Assembly (NCBI RefSeq): GCF_963678635.1
Contig: NC_087063.1
Location: 39,944,759 to 40,004,758, forward strand
Origin: Symsagittifera roscoffensis
Lineage: Eukaryota; Xenacoelomorpha; Acoela; Convolutidae
Length of the DNA: 60,000 nucleotides
Direction of reading: 5' to 3'
A program made the position numbers and the translations under genes. This document shows positions 11,508 through 23,000 of the stretch, piece after piece; the stretch's first letter is position 1; every line of letters begins with the position of its first letter. The notes below the pieces were generated by a model. The model worked only from the letters and a program-made list of their open reading frames with translations. It had not been told where the DNA came from and ran no database searches.

Positions 11508-12380
11508 GTTTCCTTGAGATGTTATACACAACTCCAATCATCTGATGGCTATCTTATATATTCTAACTTTGAGCCATTAGCCTGAATAAAACGTACAACA
11601 GCTATAAAAATAGACAAAATAGACAGCCGGTTGCTGAGGAAGTAGCACAATGCTCCGATAATATTATTAAAAATTTACCAAATTTTGATTTTTTATTTTC
11701 AAATTTTGATAGAAAAAAAACTGTTGGAACGTTAAGAGGGTGTGTGAGTTAGATATAACAATCAACAGTTGTCTTGAAAAATGTATCAAAATCAGAAACA
11801 AACAAACAAATTTCTTAGATTTTTTTCAGACTTTTTTGTGTTCGTTGTAACTGTTTGAAGTGTTTTGCCTTTAAGTCATGATTCAAAAAACTTTTAAAAC
11901 ATTGAAGTTTAAAAAAAGTATTTAAAGTCTTTTTAAAAAAAATTCAAACAAGTAGTGAAAAAATTAGTTTTCTTTACCTGAAAAAATTCGTAATTTATTT
12001 CAACGCTTTTTCGGCAAAAAGTTTCATAGAACACAAAAATGAACTTCAAAAAAATCAAGATTTTTTGTTTGTTTTGACTTTTATACGCTTTTCAAGACAA
12101 CCGTTGAGTGCTATATCAAATTCATACGCCCTTTTCAAGTTCGAAAGGTTTTTTAAATCAAAATACGAACAAAAATGACACAGTTTGAAAAGAAAAAATC
12201 GAAGTTTTTGTAACTTTTTATTAATATTGTCGGAACATTGTGCTACTTGCTCAGCAACCGGTTCTCTGATTTGTCTATTTTCATAGCTGTTGTACATTTT
12301 ATTCAGGCCAACTGCTTAAAGTTAGGATGTAAAACAAATCCAGCAGATGATTGGAGTTGTGTATAACAACTCAAGGAAAC
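11508..12380. repeat. Long inverted repeat / foldback element
   Basis: Left arm 11508-11830 (starts GTTTCCTTGAGATG) is the reverse complement of right arm 12045-12380 (ends CAACTCAAGGAAAC) along almost its whole length, with point differences and a few indels; the spacer is about 215 bp. Shared landmarks are TACACAACTCCAATCATCTG, ACAACAGCTAT, CGGTTGCTGAG and GTTGTCTTGAAAA. The right arm has an 80-codon open frame on the minus strand, the left arm does not. It may be a foldback/MITE-type element or an inverted duplication. Confidence 0.75.
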
Positions 12381-12408
12381 CGAAAAAAAAAAGTGATTTT
12401 GTAATTTT

Positions 12409-12595
12409 GCACAGGCGAGGCTGCGCTTCGCAAGCACTTGGTAGAACACGACCAAAAAGCAGCTATCAAGTGAAATAGAAAAAAAGTAGAAATCAGCCTC
12501 GAAGCAGCAAAAACTTGGCTACGTGTCGGATTCGAATCTGCGGTCTAGCAAATTTGAGTCTCACACATTAACATCTAAGCTTCGGATGCATAAAA
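12409..12595 (-). repeat. tRNA-derived SINE
   Basis: The minus strand has a B box (CAGATTCGAATCC) at 12528-12541 and a conserved tail (GCGAAGCGCAGCCTCG) near 12415-12430. About 185 bp. Confidence 0.6.
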
Positions 12596-13229
12596 TCCCA
12601 AAAAACTAGTTTTAAATATCGCAGCTACATATGCTAATAAATTGCCAATTCGACGCAGCAAAAGTAGAACCAAATACATAAAGACACAATTTTGCCTGTA
12701 AAAGCTAGGAAAACTTAAAGCCAAAGTATGTATAAGTTATGCATTTCGAAAAAAATTGCGAGATAGATAAGGTTTTTTTTTAAATTTTTGCACTGTTATT
12801 TGAAACAAATAGATTTTTTGGTTCGTTTGATGACTTAAAAAGCTTCAGCAGTGTTAACTGTTCACTAATCAAATATCAAAGCACATGATACTATAATGTT
12901 ACCGCAGCCTACCGATTCAAAATTGCCACCAAAAGTAGCACTTTTATTTGCGACTCAGTTTAGAAAAAAAAGAAAGATCGTAGTAATACAATTCGCTTCG
13001 CAAGTTTAAAAACAATATTCAAAAGTTGCCGAACAAAAATGTATAAACTTGAAGCAATTTGTCTTTCACAAAATGTTCATGCTTGACTTTTTTTTTGAAA
13101 ATATCTGAGTTCAGCAAAATAAAGTTGATTTTTGAAACTAGGAGTCATTAAAGTTTTTTCGAATTTCCTCGTTACGGTAAAATAACTTGCTTTCTTTAAA
13201 AGAAAGATCTCAATCGTACGAAACAAAAA
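12596..13229. other. AT-rich stretch, no feature seen
   Basis: Nothing supportable. Confidence 0.5.
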
Positions 13230-13610
13230 TCAAACTGCAGAAAAATCAATTTTTTTTCTTGGAATATTTTAAAAATTTCCAATTATTTGATTTCAAAGTA
13301 AAAAAAATATCAATTTAAAATCCTCAAGAAATGCCAAGATTGGCACTTTTTTCTTTAAAATTAACACAATTTAAGTCACTCAATTGGTATTTTTTTTATT
13401 CCGCTGAGAAATCTAAATACTAAAAACTGATTTCGGAACTAGAAAATGTCACTAAGTTTTCACGCCACTTTTGTTTTGTGATTGGAGAGCGTAATATGTC
13501 TATTTTTTTTACCAAATTAAAATGTATTGAACTCAAAAAAGGGCATGATTACCTAGTGCATTTATGAATGCATTATCATGTATGAGGTACTGCTGCAGTC
13601 AGAGCATTCC
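13230..13610 (+). repeat. Dispersed ~350-bp repeat, copy 1
   Basis: It shares an ordered series of words with 18760-19110: GATTGGC, AACCCAATTTGA/AACACAATTTAA, CCGCYG, AACTAGAAA, TTGGAGAG, and a final palindromic TGCATTTATGAATGCA. Confidence 0.55.
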
Positions 13611-14039
13611 TTTGAAAAAAATCAAAAACACAAGAATAGCGCTTCATTTGTTACACTTAGAGAAACCACAAAGATTCAAAGCTGCACCTCCCTTAGAGCA
13701 AAAAAAGGAAAGAAAGGTGGAACTAGTAAAACTTCTGTTATGCCAAAAAAGAACCCTCAACCTCGAGATTCAAATTCACACGGCCTAACAACTGCAGCAT
13801 GGCCACTTAACAAAAGTTAGACACTAACACAGTTCAAGCTGAAGGTACCTGATTGATAAAAAATTTGAAATTTACTGATGCGAACAGTAATCCTTAATTT
13901 TCCAAATGAGTTAAAACGCAGAAAATTGGAAGTTATCAAGTCCATAGCTGGTTCCTATCAACGTAGGGAGAACAAGCTTTTGCAGGAGTGATTGAAACAC
14001 CTCGTTTTATTCAATTTCTTCAACTCAGAATTGGTAGGA
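13611..14039. other. No feature seen
   Basis: AT-rich; no motif or repeat recognised. Confidence 0.45.
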
Positions 14040-14760
14040 GTTTAAAAAGTGCATGAAAGGGACAGAAAGTCAAATACTTCTAGTGTCAATGGTGGATTTC
14101 TTAGCAAAACTGAAAAATTTCGCTTTCACAGGGAATACTTTAAAGCTTGTATTTCCGATTGAAACTTTAATCCCGGATATGGCAACAATTGCTGATTTGC
14201 TACGGTAGTAAAAAAATTTCAAAAAGGGGATTTTTCCAAAGACCATAACGGCTTTTCTACAAAACATAGGGGGTAGCTGTTATGCAAAAAAAAGCCAGCG
14301 CATGTATTTTGGATTGAACCTTTACTCTTAGCCTTGGCAGCAAGAAAACTCGAAAACTTTCATGAAACTCAAAATGTCAACACATTTTTTGTTTCTAACT
14401 GAAAAATTATTTAAAAAAATACAGCTTAATCAGGGCAAATGTTTTATTTCGATTGCAAAAAAAACACAAAAAACTAATAATTTCAAAAAAAAATGGATTT
14501 TTGCATAGTACATCCTTGCTTTTCTACAAAGATACGGGCTGAATTGCTATGTAGGTAAAAATCCTAAGAATCTTCTTTCGATTGGACATCTTATCTCATC
14601 GATTGGCAGGATAGTTTTTGACAAAAGATGGCGAAAAACAGTTAGACAAATTTTCCAAATCCAAAACCATTTTAACACAGAGGCTAAGTTGCACTTTGCA
14701 TACATAAGCAAAAATATGACCGAGAACGCTAGTGGGAACAATTAAATGAGTGAAACTTTG
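14040..14760 (+). repeat. ~170-bp degenerate satellite, first block
   Basis: The anchors CTTTTCTACAAA, GATTGAACC..T.CTCTTAG and TTGGCAG recur at roughly 250-bp spacing here, and in the same order at 21040-22380. 15160-15480 carries a further fragment. Confidence 0.45.
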
Positions 14761-14949
14761 AATCTACATAATTTTTTAACTGTCGCACGCCAAATATGAG
14801 TTTACATATTTGCTAAATGACTTAAACCAATTATGATGCATTAGCAGTACCAGTCAATTTGCAAAAAAAATTACCAACTACTATGCCTCTATTTAAAAAG
14901 CGGACGCATTTTTGTCTAGTATACGAAAAAGTTAATTAGAAACTTCCGA

Positions 14950-15025
14950 TCCTTCCCAGGTTCGAACCCTCTTATTTTGTTCCGGGTCTTCTTCCGTAAC
15001 TCTACGCTATAGATCCAAGATACCT
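14950..15025 (-). repeat. tRNA-like SINE head
   Basis: The minus strand gives an almost canonical B box GGTTCGAACCT and an A-box-like TAGCGTAGAGTTACGG. It lacks a full tRNA fold, so I call it a SINE head and not a tRNA gene. Confidence 0.5.
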
Positions 15026-16998
15026 TGAAGCTTAAGTGCTATTTGTAAGATAATTGTCTGTGTTAATATCCTTCGCATTGGCTGTACTTATTACCTGGTT
15101 AATGAGCAAAATGAACATTTGCGACTTAGGTTGGAAAAAAGAGTTTTAGCTATCACACAAGCTTGGCTTGTGTTCATAGGACAAAGCTCCTTATGCGGGG
15201 AAAACCGTAAAACTCAAATTTTGGTTAGTCAAAAAGGCTGCAAAAATAAGCAAAGTTTCAAAAGTTGGTTATTTTCTCAAGGATAACTTTTCTTTCATCT
15301 GCAATTTAGGGCGACACTATTTAAGCAGAGAAAACGCAGAGTACTTAGGAAAATGGTTATAACTCTCCTCTCACTGAAACTTTCGAAGGCCGTAAAACGT
15401 TAGGTAGAGTAAATAAGAAACTAGCCGAATATGCAGGTACACCATTGATATCGTGTTTTTGAAAAAAGGTAAAGTAGCTCTCCAGAAAAAAAATGAAGTT
15501 CTAAAACTTTTGAAGGCATCACAAAATGATCATTGAAAGCCAAATCATATACATTTTCAGAATGGCTGTTTTTTATCAAACAGGACTTGCCACCAATAAA
15601 CCAGGCACAAAAAGATAATGCTACGCAGCAAAGCTTAACTAGATATATTATGCAAATGCCACCAAATAAACGACCAGTTTTATTTGCGTCTTAGGTTGGA
15701 AAAAGGATACCGTAATTTGAAACTACGCTCTGATTGTGTAGTCACGCTCTTTATAAGTGACAATTACAACGTTCTTTTATGCAAACATGAAGATCAAATC
15801 TGTTCAAAATAGTTTGTTTGTTCACCATACCGAGTTTCAATGCAAAATGGCATTAAAAGTTTTTCAAAATTGTGCAATATTGTGTCACGTTGACAGAAAA
15901 AGCTTTTCAAAACTAAAATCGCGTATCCTAATGACATCAATATTATATACCTAATAGCCTCATCATTTGGAGCTATAGCAAATAATAATTTCACATCTCA
16001 CAAGTGTTAAGGTTCAAGATTTCAAATAATTGCTGAGAGCAAATAAAGTTCCAGTTCGGTAACTGCATTCTTATCAATTTTTTTCTGAATTCCTCGAACT
16101 TTTGCTTTCATCCAATTGCCAACTTTCGATTCAATAGAAAGTGGTTCACAACACGAGCAAAAACTAACTAGCATGTAAGGCGACTTATTGCTGGCTGCGC
16201 TTCTTTTAAGAAAATCGGATAAGATTCAATCAATAAGCGATTACATAGTTTAAAGGTAAACACCCACACTGCCGTCATTTGGTTTCTTTTTGCCTCCGTT
16301 CTTTCATTTAAATCAGTCAGATGGTTCTCCATGAATGCATTTAGCAAGGCTTAAATGGTACATCACAACTGTTCAATATTCCCTGCGAGCTCACGGATTG
16401 GATTTAGAGCTTATGGCATTGAAGACGCGGTATACAAAAATAGATTGAGGGAAAACGAAGAATATAGAAACTCCATAAATAAGGGAAGAAGAGTGCTAAA
16501 AATTACTGGGAAATCAATTGCGATATTGTAATACTGCACTTCTACTAATTAAGAATTTGCATATCTAAATTTAAATCAATTTTGGATAATTTCATCAACA
16601 AAGAGCATGACAGCTCCTCGAAGATTTGAGAACTTTTTCTAATTTACTAAAATTGCAATTCTGTTTAAAATTTACAGATTTAAGTAGCTTGTATGAACAT
16701 TTCCGGAAAGATTTGCTTCTTTTTATTACAAAAGATGGGAATAAGATTCCCGGGAATAAGATTCTAATTGCATGATTTTGAAGTGAATTAACTGCTTTGC
16801 AAATGCGCAAGGATATATCAAGAGAGTTTTTCACTGGGGAGTCTTTGGAAATATTGCAGCTGCATTGGTGATTGCGTATAAATTACGATGTGTAGAAGAG
16901 GATTCGCTTTGGCGACTTCAGATTGATATTGGTTCTGACCAATAACTTCATTTGAATCCTTGAAGAAGTGTTTGATGGCTGCTAATTAGCAAACATGA
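15026..16998. other. No gene seen; GNB5 3' flank
   Basis: Apart from a satellite fragment at 15160-15480 and the candidate polyadenylation signal at 16722, I see only AT-rich DNA. Confidence 0.45.
16722..16727 (-). terminator. Candidate GNB5 polyadenylation signal (AATAAA)
   Basis: The first clear AATAAA seen on the minus strand after the GNB5 stop codon, 272 nt downstream. No independent support. Confidence 0.4.
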
Positions 16999-17010
16999 CT
17001 AAGCCCACAC
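16999..17010 (-). CDS. GNB5: GNB5 exon 8: terminal micro-coding exon (V-W-A-stop)
   Basis: After a TTTAG acceptor, the reading GTG TGG GCT TAG restores the exact Gbeta5 C terminus. Only 12 coding bases lie in this exon; the rest is 3' untranslated. It was found by searching downstream of exon 7 for the missing WA. Confidence 0.85.
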   Translation of the reverse strand: MWA

Positions 17011-20000
17011 CTAAACCGCAACTCAATTGATAATCAGATATAAAAAAGCAAACAATATGAAACATTAAAAAGACTATCAACAGATTTTTTAACAAAGTTT
17101 TTTGGCCAATATTTTGAGTAAGAGAACAAAACCAACTTAAAAACCTACACCCTAGCACACATATAAATCAATCTTTAGTGTATTCACTGTTTTTTAACAA
17201 TTTCGTTTCTTTATGTGCGTGCATATATTGCCTTTATATTTTGAAAAACGCAAATTCTGATTGGCTGAAAAAGACATCCCAAAAACGTTTCCAACCAAGG
17301 AAATCATGACAAGCAAGAGCTACTACTAACCCTGAGTGTGTGGTCCCAGGAGCCTGTCATGAGGGCACACCCGTCCGGTGACACTCCCAGACAGGACACG
17401 CGATTGTCGTGACCGAACAGGATGGCGATGCGGGATCCCTTTAGGGTATCCCACACATTCACCGTGTAGTCATTGTAGCCCGCGAACAGCACACGGCCTA
17501 CACACAGGACAAACCAATTTATAGAGCAAGTCTTCTTCAAGAAATTTTGTTGTGACAACTTTTATTGGCAATCACATAAGACAACAGGTTGAGTTAATGA
17601 TTTTCGATTTTTCAATGTCAAAGTTTCGACTGAATAGTAAAGATGAAAAGCTAACACGTTACTCAAATCATGTTAGCATAAAAAGCATACAATGAACATG
17701 TTCACAAAATACTGGGTCTGAGCTTTTAAATTACTTTTACAAAGGCGTTCAAGAGAAATCCTACCACTGAGAGAGAAGTCGAGACATGTGGCTGGGAAAA
17801 TGATGCTGTCCTTGGCGAAGCAGTTCACCTCCCGGTCTGCCCTGAGGTCAAACAAGCGACAGGTGGCGTCATCGGAGGCCACTGCGAATGCATCTCCACT
17901 GGGGTAGAACTTAACACAGTTGATGTCCGCCTCTGGCCCCTCAAATGTCTGCACCGGCTGACCAGTTCTGGTTCACATAAAATCAAGAGCTTGATTTTGA
18001 TCAGATGAGAAACCAGTTCAGTCTAATATATGAAGCGAGTTAGACATCTCCATCTACAGGGTTAAAACAGCAGGATACTCAAGAACTAGCAAAGAGGACT
18101 TCGAATTACGTTACCCCTGAAAAAAAATCTTGAAAAAAATCGAAGTGCTTTCAAGAGGGCCCCAATGGTGTTGAATTTGGCGCCATGGTCTTACCGATTT
18201 TGTAAACAATATTGGAAAATTGTAGGAAACAATATATTTGGTAAATAAGCCGACGGAATTAAAGCCGGCAGTCAATAAGCTGAAATTCAACCGCAAAATT
18301 TTGGCTAACTTAAATTGATTAAAACATGTACTGCCCACATAGCATCCACGAGTGCCACATATGTACTGAAGGGAAGAGGGTATAGACATTTCGGGAACTA
18401 AACCGAGAGCTTAATCGACAACAATAAAGACAAAAAACCATCAGCCAAAAATACCGAAATTCTAAAAATATACATGCAACTAGATCTATTAAAATGTATC
18501 AAGATGGCTTTACAAAAAATCTCCAGACAACAGAATGTGAAACTAGCATCGGAATAAAACATACCAGGCAGAAACAAAGCCGAAAATATCTGAGCAGAAA
18601 CCCTTCAGCCCATCTCCGTCAAAACACGCACACGTTCACAGAAAAGTTTTCGCCCATCAAAAGGCGCAAAGTGAGGCCATTAAGCCGATACAAAAACATA
18701 GCCAACTGAGTTGGAAAAGAGTAATGAACGCAAGTAAACAAAAAAGAAAACACTGACTTTATTGAAAAAAATCTCAACTTTCGAATTTCAAAGAAAAAAT
18801 AGATACCCTTTCCGCTCTTTGAATTTCTAGAACAATCTATGATTGGCGCTTTTTTGCTATTATTAACCCAATTTGAAAAAACTCAATCTGTAAAATTTTT
18901 ATTCCGCCGGAGATCTAAAATTAAATTCCACTTTCGAAACTAGAAATTGTTCACGTTTCTTCGCCCTATTTCCACGCACGTTCGTATTTGGAGAGTACTA
19001 TTTGCGTAACTATTTCAATTGAAGTCAAAAAGTGCATATATACCTGAGTGCATTCATGAATGCATTAATAAGTATGAATGCACATATGTAGTTCATAGAG
19101 CATTTTAAGACTTTTTCCTTAAAAAAGTCACCAAGATCTATATACGAGTCTTGACTACGTTCATTAATCGTAGTAGGGTGAAACCAATTAAGCCGAAAAA
19201 AGGATAAAACGTTTAATAAAAATTTAAGAAATCGAGTTAACTCAAAACAAGCTTAACATTGCAACCGAGAGGAGTAGGATTTGCAACAAGGACAAAGAAA
19301 TGAAAGAGTCCAGGAATGAGTCATGTGAACAAAGTTATTTACGGGAAAAAGTCTAGTACGCGATTGCAATACCCTTGCTTATCGCAAGAGTAATCAAGAT
19401 GAAACATGCTTTTGCTCAAGAGCGTGGTCATTAGTAAATTCATCCCACTCTCCCTCTGCTTGTGCTGACCTGATGTCCCATACTATGGCCATCTTGTCCG
19501 CACCTCCAGACACGAAAGTGTAGCCTGTCTCTGCTGGCGAGATGTTCACACTAGTCACATCTGCCTGGTGGCTGTTGAACACCTGCATCTGTTTACAGCT
19601 CTCCACATCCCACAGTGCCAGAGTACTGTCCCCACTACCAGTCAGAATCTACACAAACACAAACGTCCTCATAATAAACATTGATCACGCATTTACCAGT
19701 GTTATCATTCACTCACTTTCCTCGATCTCATTTAAAGACCCTTATTTGTTTGCAAGTTCGAGAAGCTTTGATGTAACTTCTTCTATCGTCAAGAACTTCA
19801 AATTCTAATAGAACATGTTTCGTTTCTAACAGGTCATTACGACTGTGATCATATATTGCAAACTGGTAGCTGACCTGGTTGTCAGAGTGGTCGAACTGAC
19901 AGCAGGACATGTATCCTGTATGCACAGCCACAGTTCTCTTGGTGGCGCTCACATCTTCTTCCATGCTCAGCTTGTAAACATGACACTTGTTGTCCAAACC

Positions 20001-23000
20001 TCTGCAACAAATTGCACTCACGTACGTTTTCTTTGAAACAATCGAATATACAAAAATAAACAACAGAAACCGAAAGTTTCAATAAAATTGAACTTTTTTT
20101 GCAACTTTCGCAGAGAAAATAGTTCACCTTAAAGCTCTTTCAATTTCAAAAATATTTCATGATTGTCACTTCCGCGTGTAATAAAGGGAAAAGGTCAATA
20201 AAATCATATAAGCCAGGCTATCAAATGATTCAACTGATTTTGTTAAATAGTTGTTATCCTAAATAAAGTATTTATCTCGATTTGATAACGCTTGCTAAAC
20301 GCATGCGTAATAAATTATCATAAGTTAAGGTACCCGTTAAAAATGAATCAGACAGAAAACATAGATGAGGTTAGATTGACATCGAGGAATTTGTTAAGAG
20401 CGGTTTAATGACCTATGATATCTATGGCAAACTTCAAGTTTCTCCTTAAATACCGTGAAAACGACACGATTAAAATGAGTGAACATTATCTTCGTTCTTA
20501 AGCCTTCAAAACAATAAGTTGAATTCGTTTTTAATTATGATACAGAGGCGAAGCTGCACTTCTCAAACACAAGCGAGAGCACGGCAAAAAGCAGCTCTAG
20601 AGTTTAAAAAAAGTGCAATAGGAAAAAGAGAAAAAAGCCTCGAATTGGTAAAAATTCGGCGACGTCTCGGACTCGAACCTACCTACTGCGACCTAGAAAT
20701 TATGGGTATCAGGCCCTAATCACTCAGCCACAGACGCTCAGCCCATCACAAACACTAGCCACAAATAAAGCCGAGAACAGATGCTGAAATTTCCAATTCT
20801 CCAGATCGTGATTATAGCAAAAAGGCGCAGATGTAAACACTTTTAATAAACTTTTATTTGGGAGTTAGGTTAAAAAAAAGTTCGTACTGAAAAACTAGCT
20901 GCTCGCTAGCGTAAACAACGAGGTCAATGTAAAACAACACATCTAAATTTCACAATAATCATGACCTGCAATCTGCAGATCCAGGTTTCTTTTATTTGAA
21001 AGATACATAAAACAAATGTCATCAAAGTATAATGACACTTTAAGCTTATGTGCTCAGCTTAAGCTGAAGGCACATGCCCTGTTTGATATTTTTAAGAAAA
21101 TTTTCTGATGCAAAAAATATGCATAATTTTTAAAATGTGTCAAAATTTCAAAAATTAGTCTATTACCAAGTTCAACGAAGAAAGGGGTTATCAACGGAGA
21201 AAGGGCTTTTGCATGGGGAGATCGTTTAACATCTTCATTCGATTGATTTCTTAAGTTCAGAATATTCATGGTCGTTTTTGTGCAATTGAACGAACTCCAA
21301 AAAAAATCTCCAAAATTTGGGGATTTCTTAAGTCCATAGCAGATTCCTAAATTTGGAATACCAAAATTTGGAGAGTTCATGGGATACCTATAAAATTTGT
21401 TGATCTTTTCATTGAACCCTTAATCTCGAACTTGTCACCGTAATTTTCGAGAAAATCAAAATTGCTGTTATACAAAAACTAGCGCGTAGCCGCCGTGGGG
21501 AGATAAATTCTTTCGATGAAAAACTTAATCTGAGATTTCGCAGGGTACTTTTCAAGTCAAATTGTTTTTAAAAAACGACAGAACGAACGTTCTTCAAGTC
21601 AAATTGTTTTTAAAAAAAGACAGAACGTTCTAAGTACGAAAACTAGATTAAATGTCAAATTATAAACACTTCTGAGGTCCTTTTCAGACTTTTTGCCTAA
21701 TTTGGGGGAATTCGCTTATTCAGGGGATACTGTTACAATTAGTTCTTTCGGGTGATATCTTGATCTCGGCTTTGGCATCGTAGTTTTAGAAAAAACCATT
21801 AAGTTCCAAAAGACGCTCATTATTTCAAAACATGGACTTTTCCAAAGACCAACATTGCTTTTCTATATAAATAAAGGTGTAGCCGCTAAGCAGAGAAAAT
21901 TTCCAGATTTCTTTCGATTGAATCCTTGGTCTTAGATATCGCAGCAGTTTTTTAAAAAAAATTAAAAAAATGGCCGATACTTTTTTAACGAAGTTCCAAT
22001 ATGGGAAAAATCCACATTATGGACAATTATTAGGTACATCGCATATTCCTTACTTAAATGGAAGAATACCTTAAGCAGGGGATACGCATTCAAAACACCT
22101 TCGATTGAACCCTTAATTTGGCACTTGCGTTTTGGAGAAAACAGAGAAAAAAGGAAAAAAGGGTCAGCATTTCAAAAATTGGAAATTTTCTAGTGATAAT
22201 TTTAAAAATTAGGTCGCAGCCGTTTGTACAGCGACAACTCCTAGCACCTGTTTTTATTGGCTGTACGCTTAATTACAGATTTGGCAGGGTAATCTTTGAG
22301 CAAATGTAATAAAATCTTTAAAAATGAGTATTTAACTTCGGAGGCCGTAGAACCTTGAGTACGATAATAAATGACTAGCCGAAAATGCAGGCACACAGGG
22401 GAGCAGCCAGTTATTCCATTGGCACTACTTTTTTGGCAGAAAAAAATTCTGAGAAGAACAGAAGTTTGCGAAAACTGCAGCGTCTGAAAAAAAAAAATAA
22501 AAGTATAGACGGTTGCTGTTTAAGTTGCACAGAATGTTCCGACCACATTCGTAAAAAAAATTGAGAATTTTTTTTCCATTTTCATTCTAGTATCGTTTTT
22601 TGGGCGTGACAACATAAGAGGGTCTGGACATAGATTGCAATAAATAATCTGCAATATAAATCTCTATGTTTATAGAAGGGAGAAACGCACAACTTGTGAT
22701 ATTAAAACGAAAAAGACTCAGTCTTTGAAGATCGCAATATAAGAATAGAACTGTTTTCTTTGAACGGCGCGTTTGCCAACTTTAAAAATCGTCAAAAGAA
22801 GAAATACAATGACAATTGCATATTTTGTCAAAGCCAGAATACCAAGCATTTACAACAGAATTGCTAAGATAGAGCTTTTGATTGAATTGAGTTTTGCTGT
22901 ATAATGGAGCAATGACGCTGCTAATTTTCTTATATTCCCGTTTAATTTTGTTAGGCTTCAGTACCTCGCAAATTGATATACTCCGTACCAAGGGCGGATC

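Noticed and set aside
14950-15025. A functional tRNA gene
   Set aside because: A good B box but no complete acceptor or anticodon stems; it fits a SINE head.
19458-19470. Alternative GC donor (CAG/GCAGAG) for GNB5 exon 5
   Set aside because: The canonical CAG/GTCAGC donor with the AACCAG acceptor gives the conserved RTGQPVQ text and matching phases.
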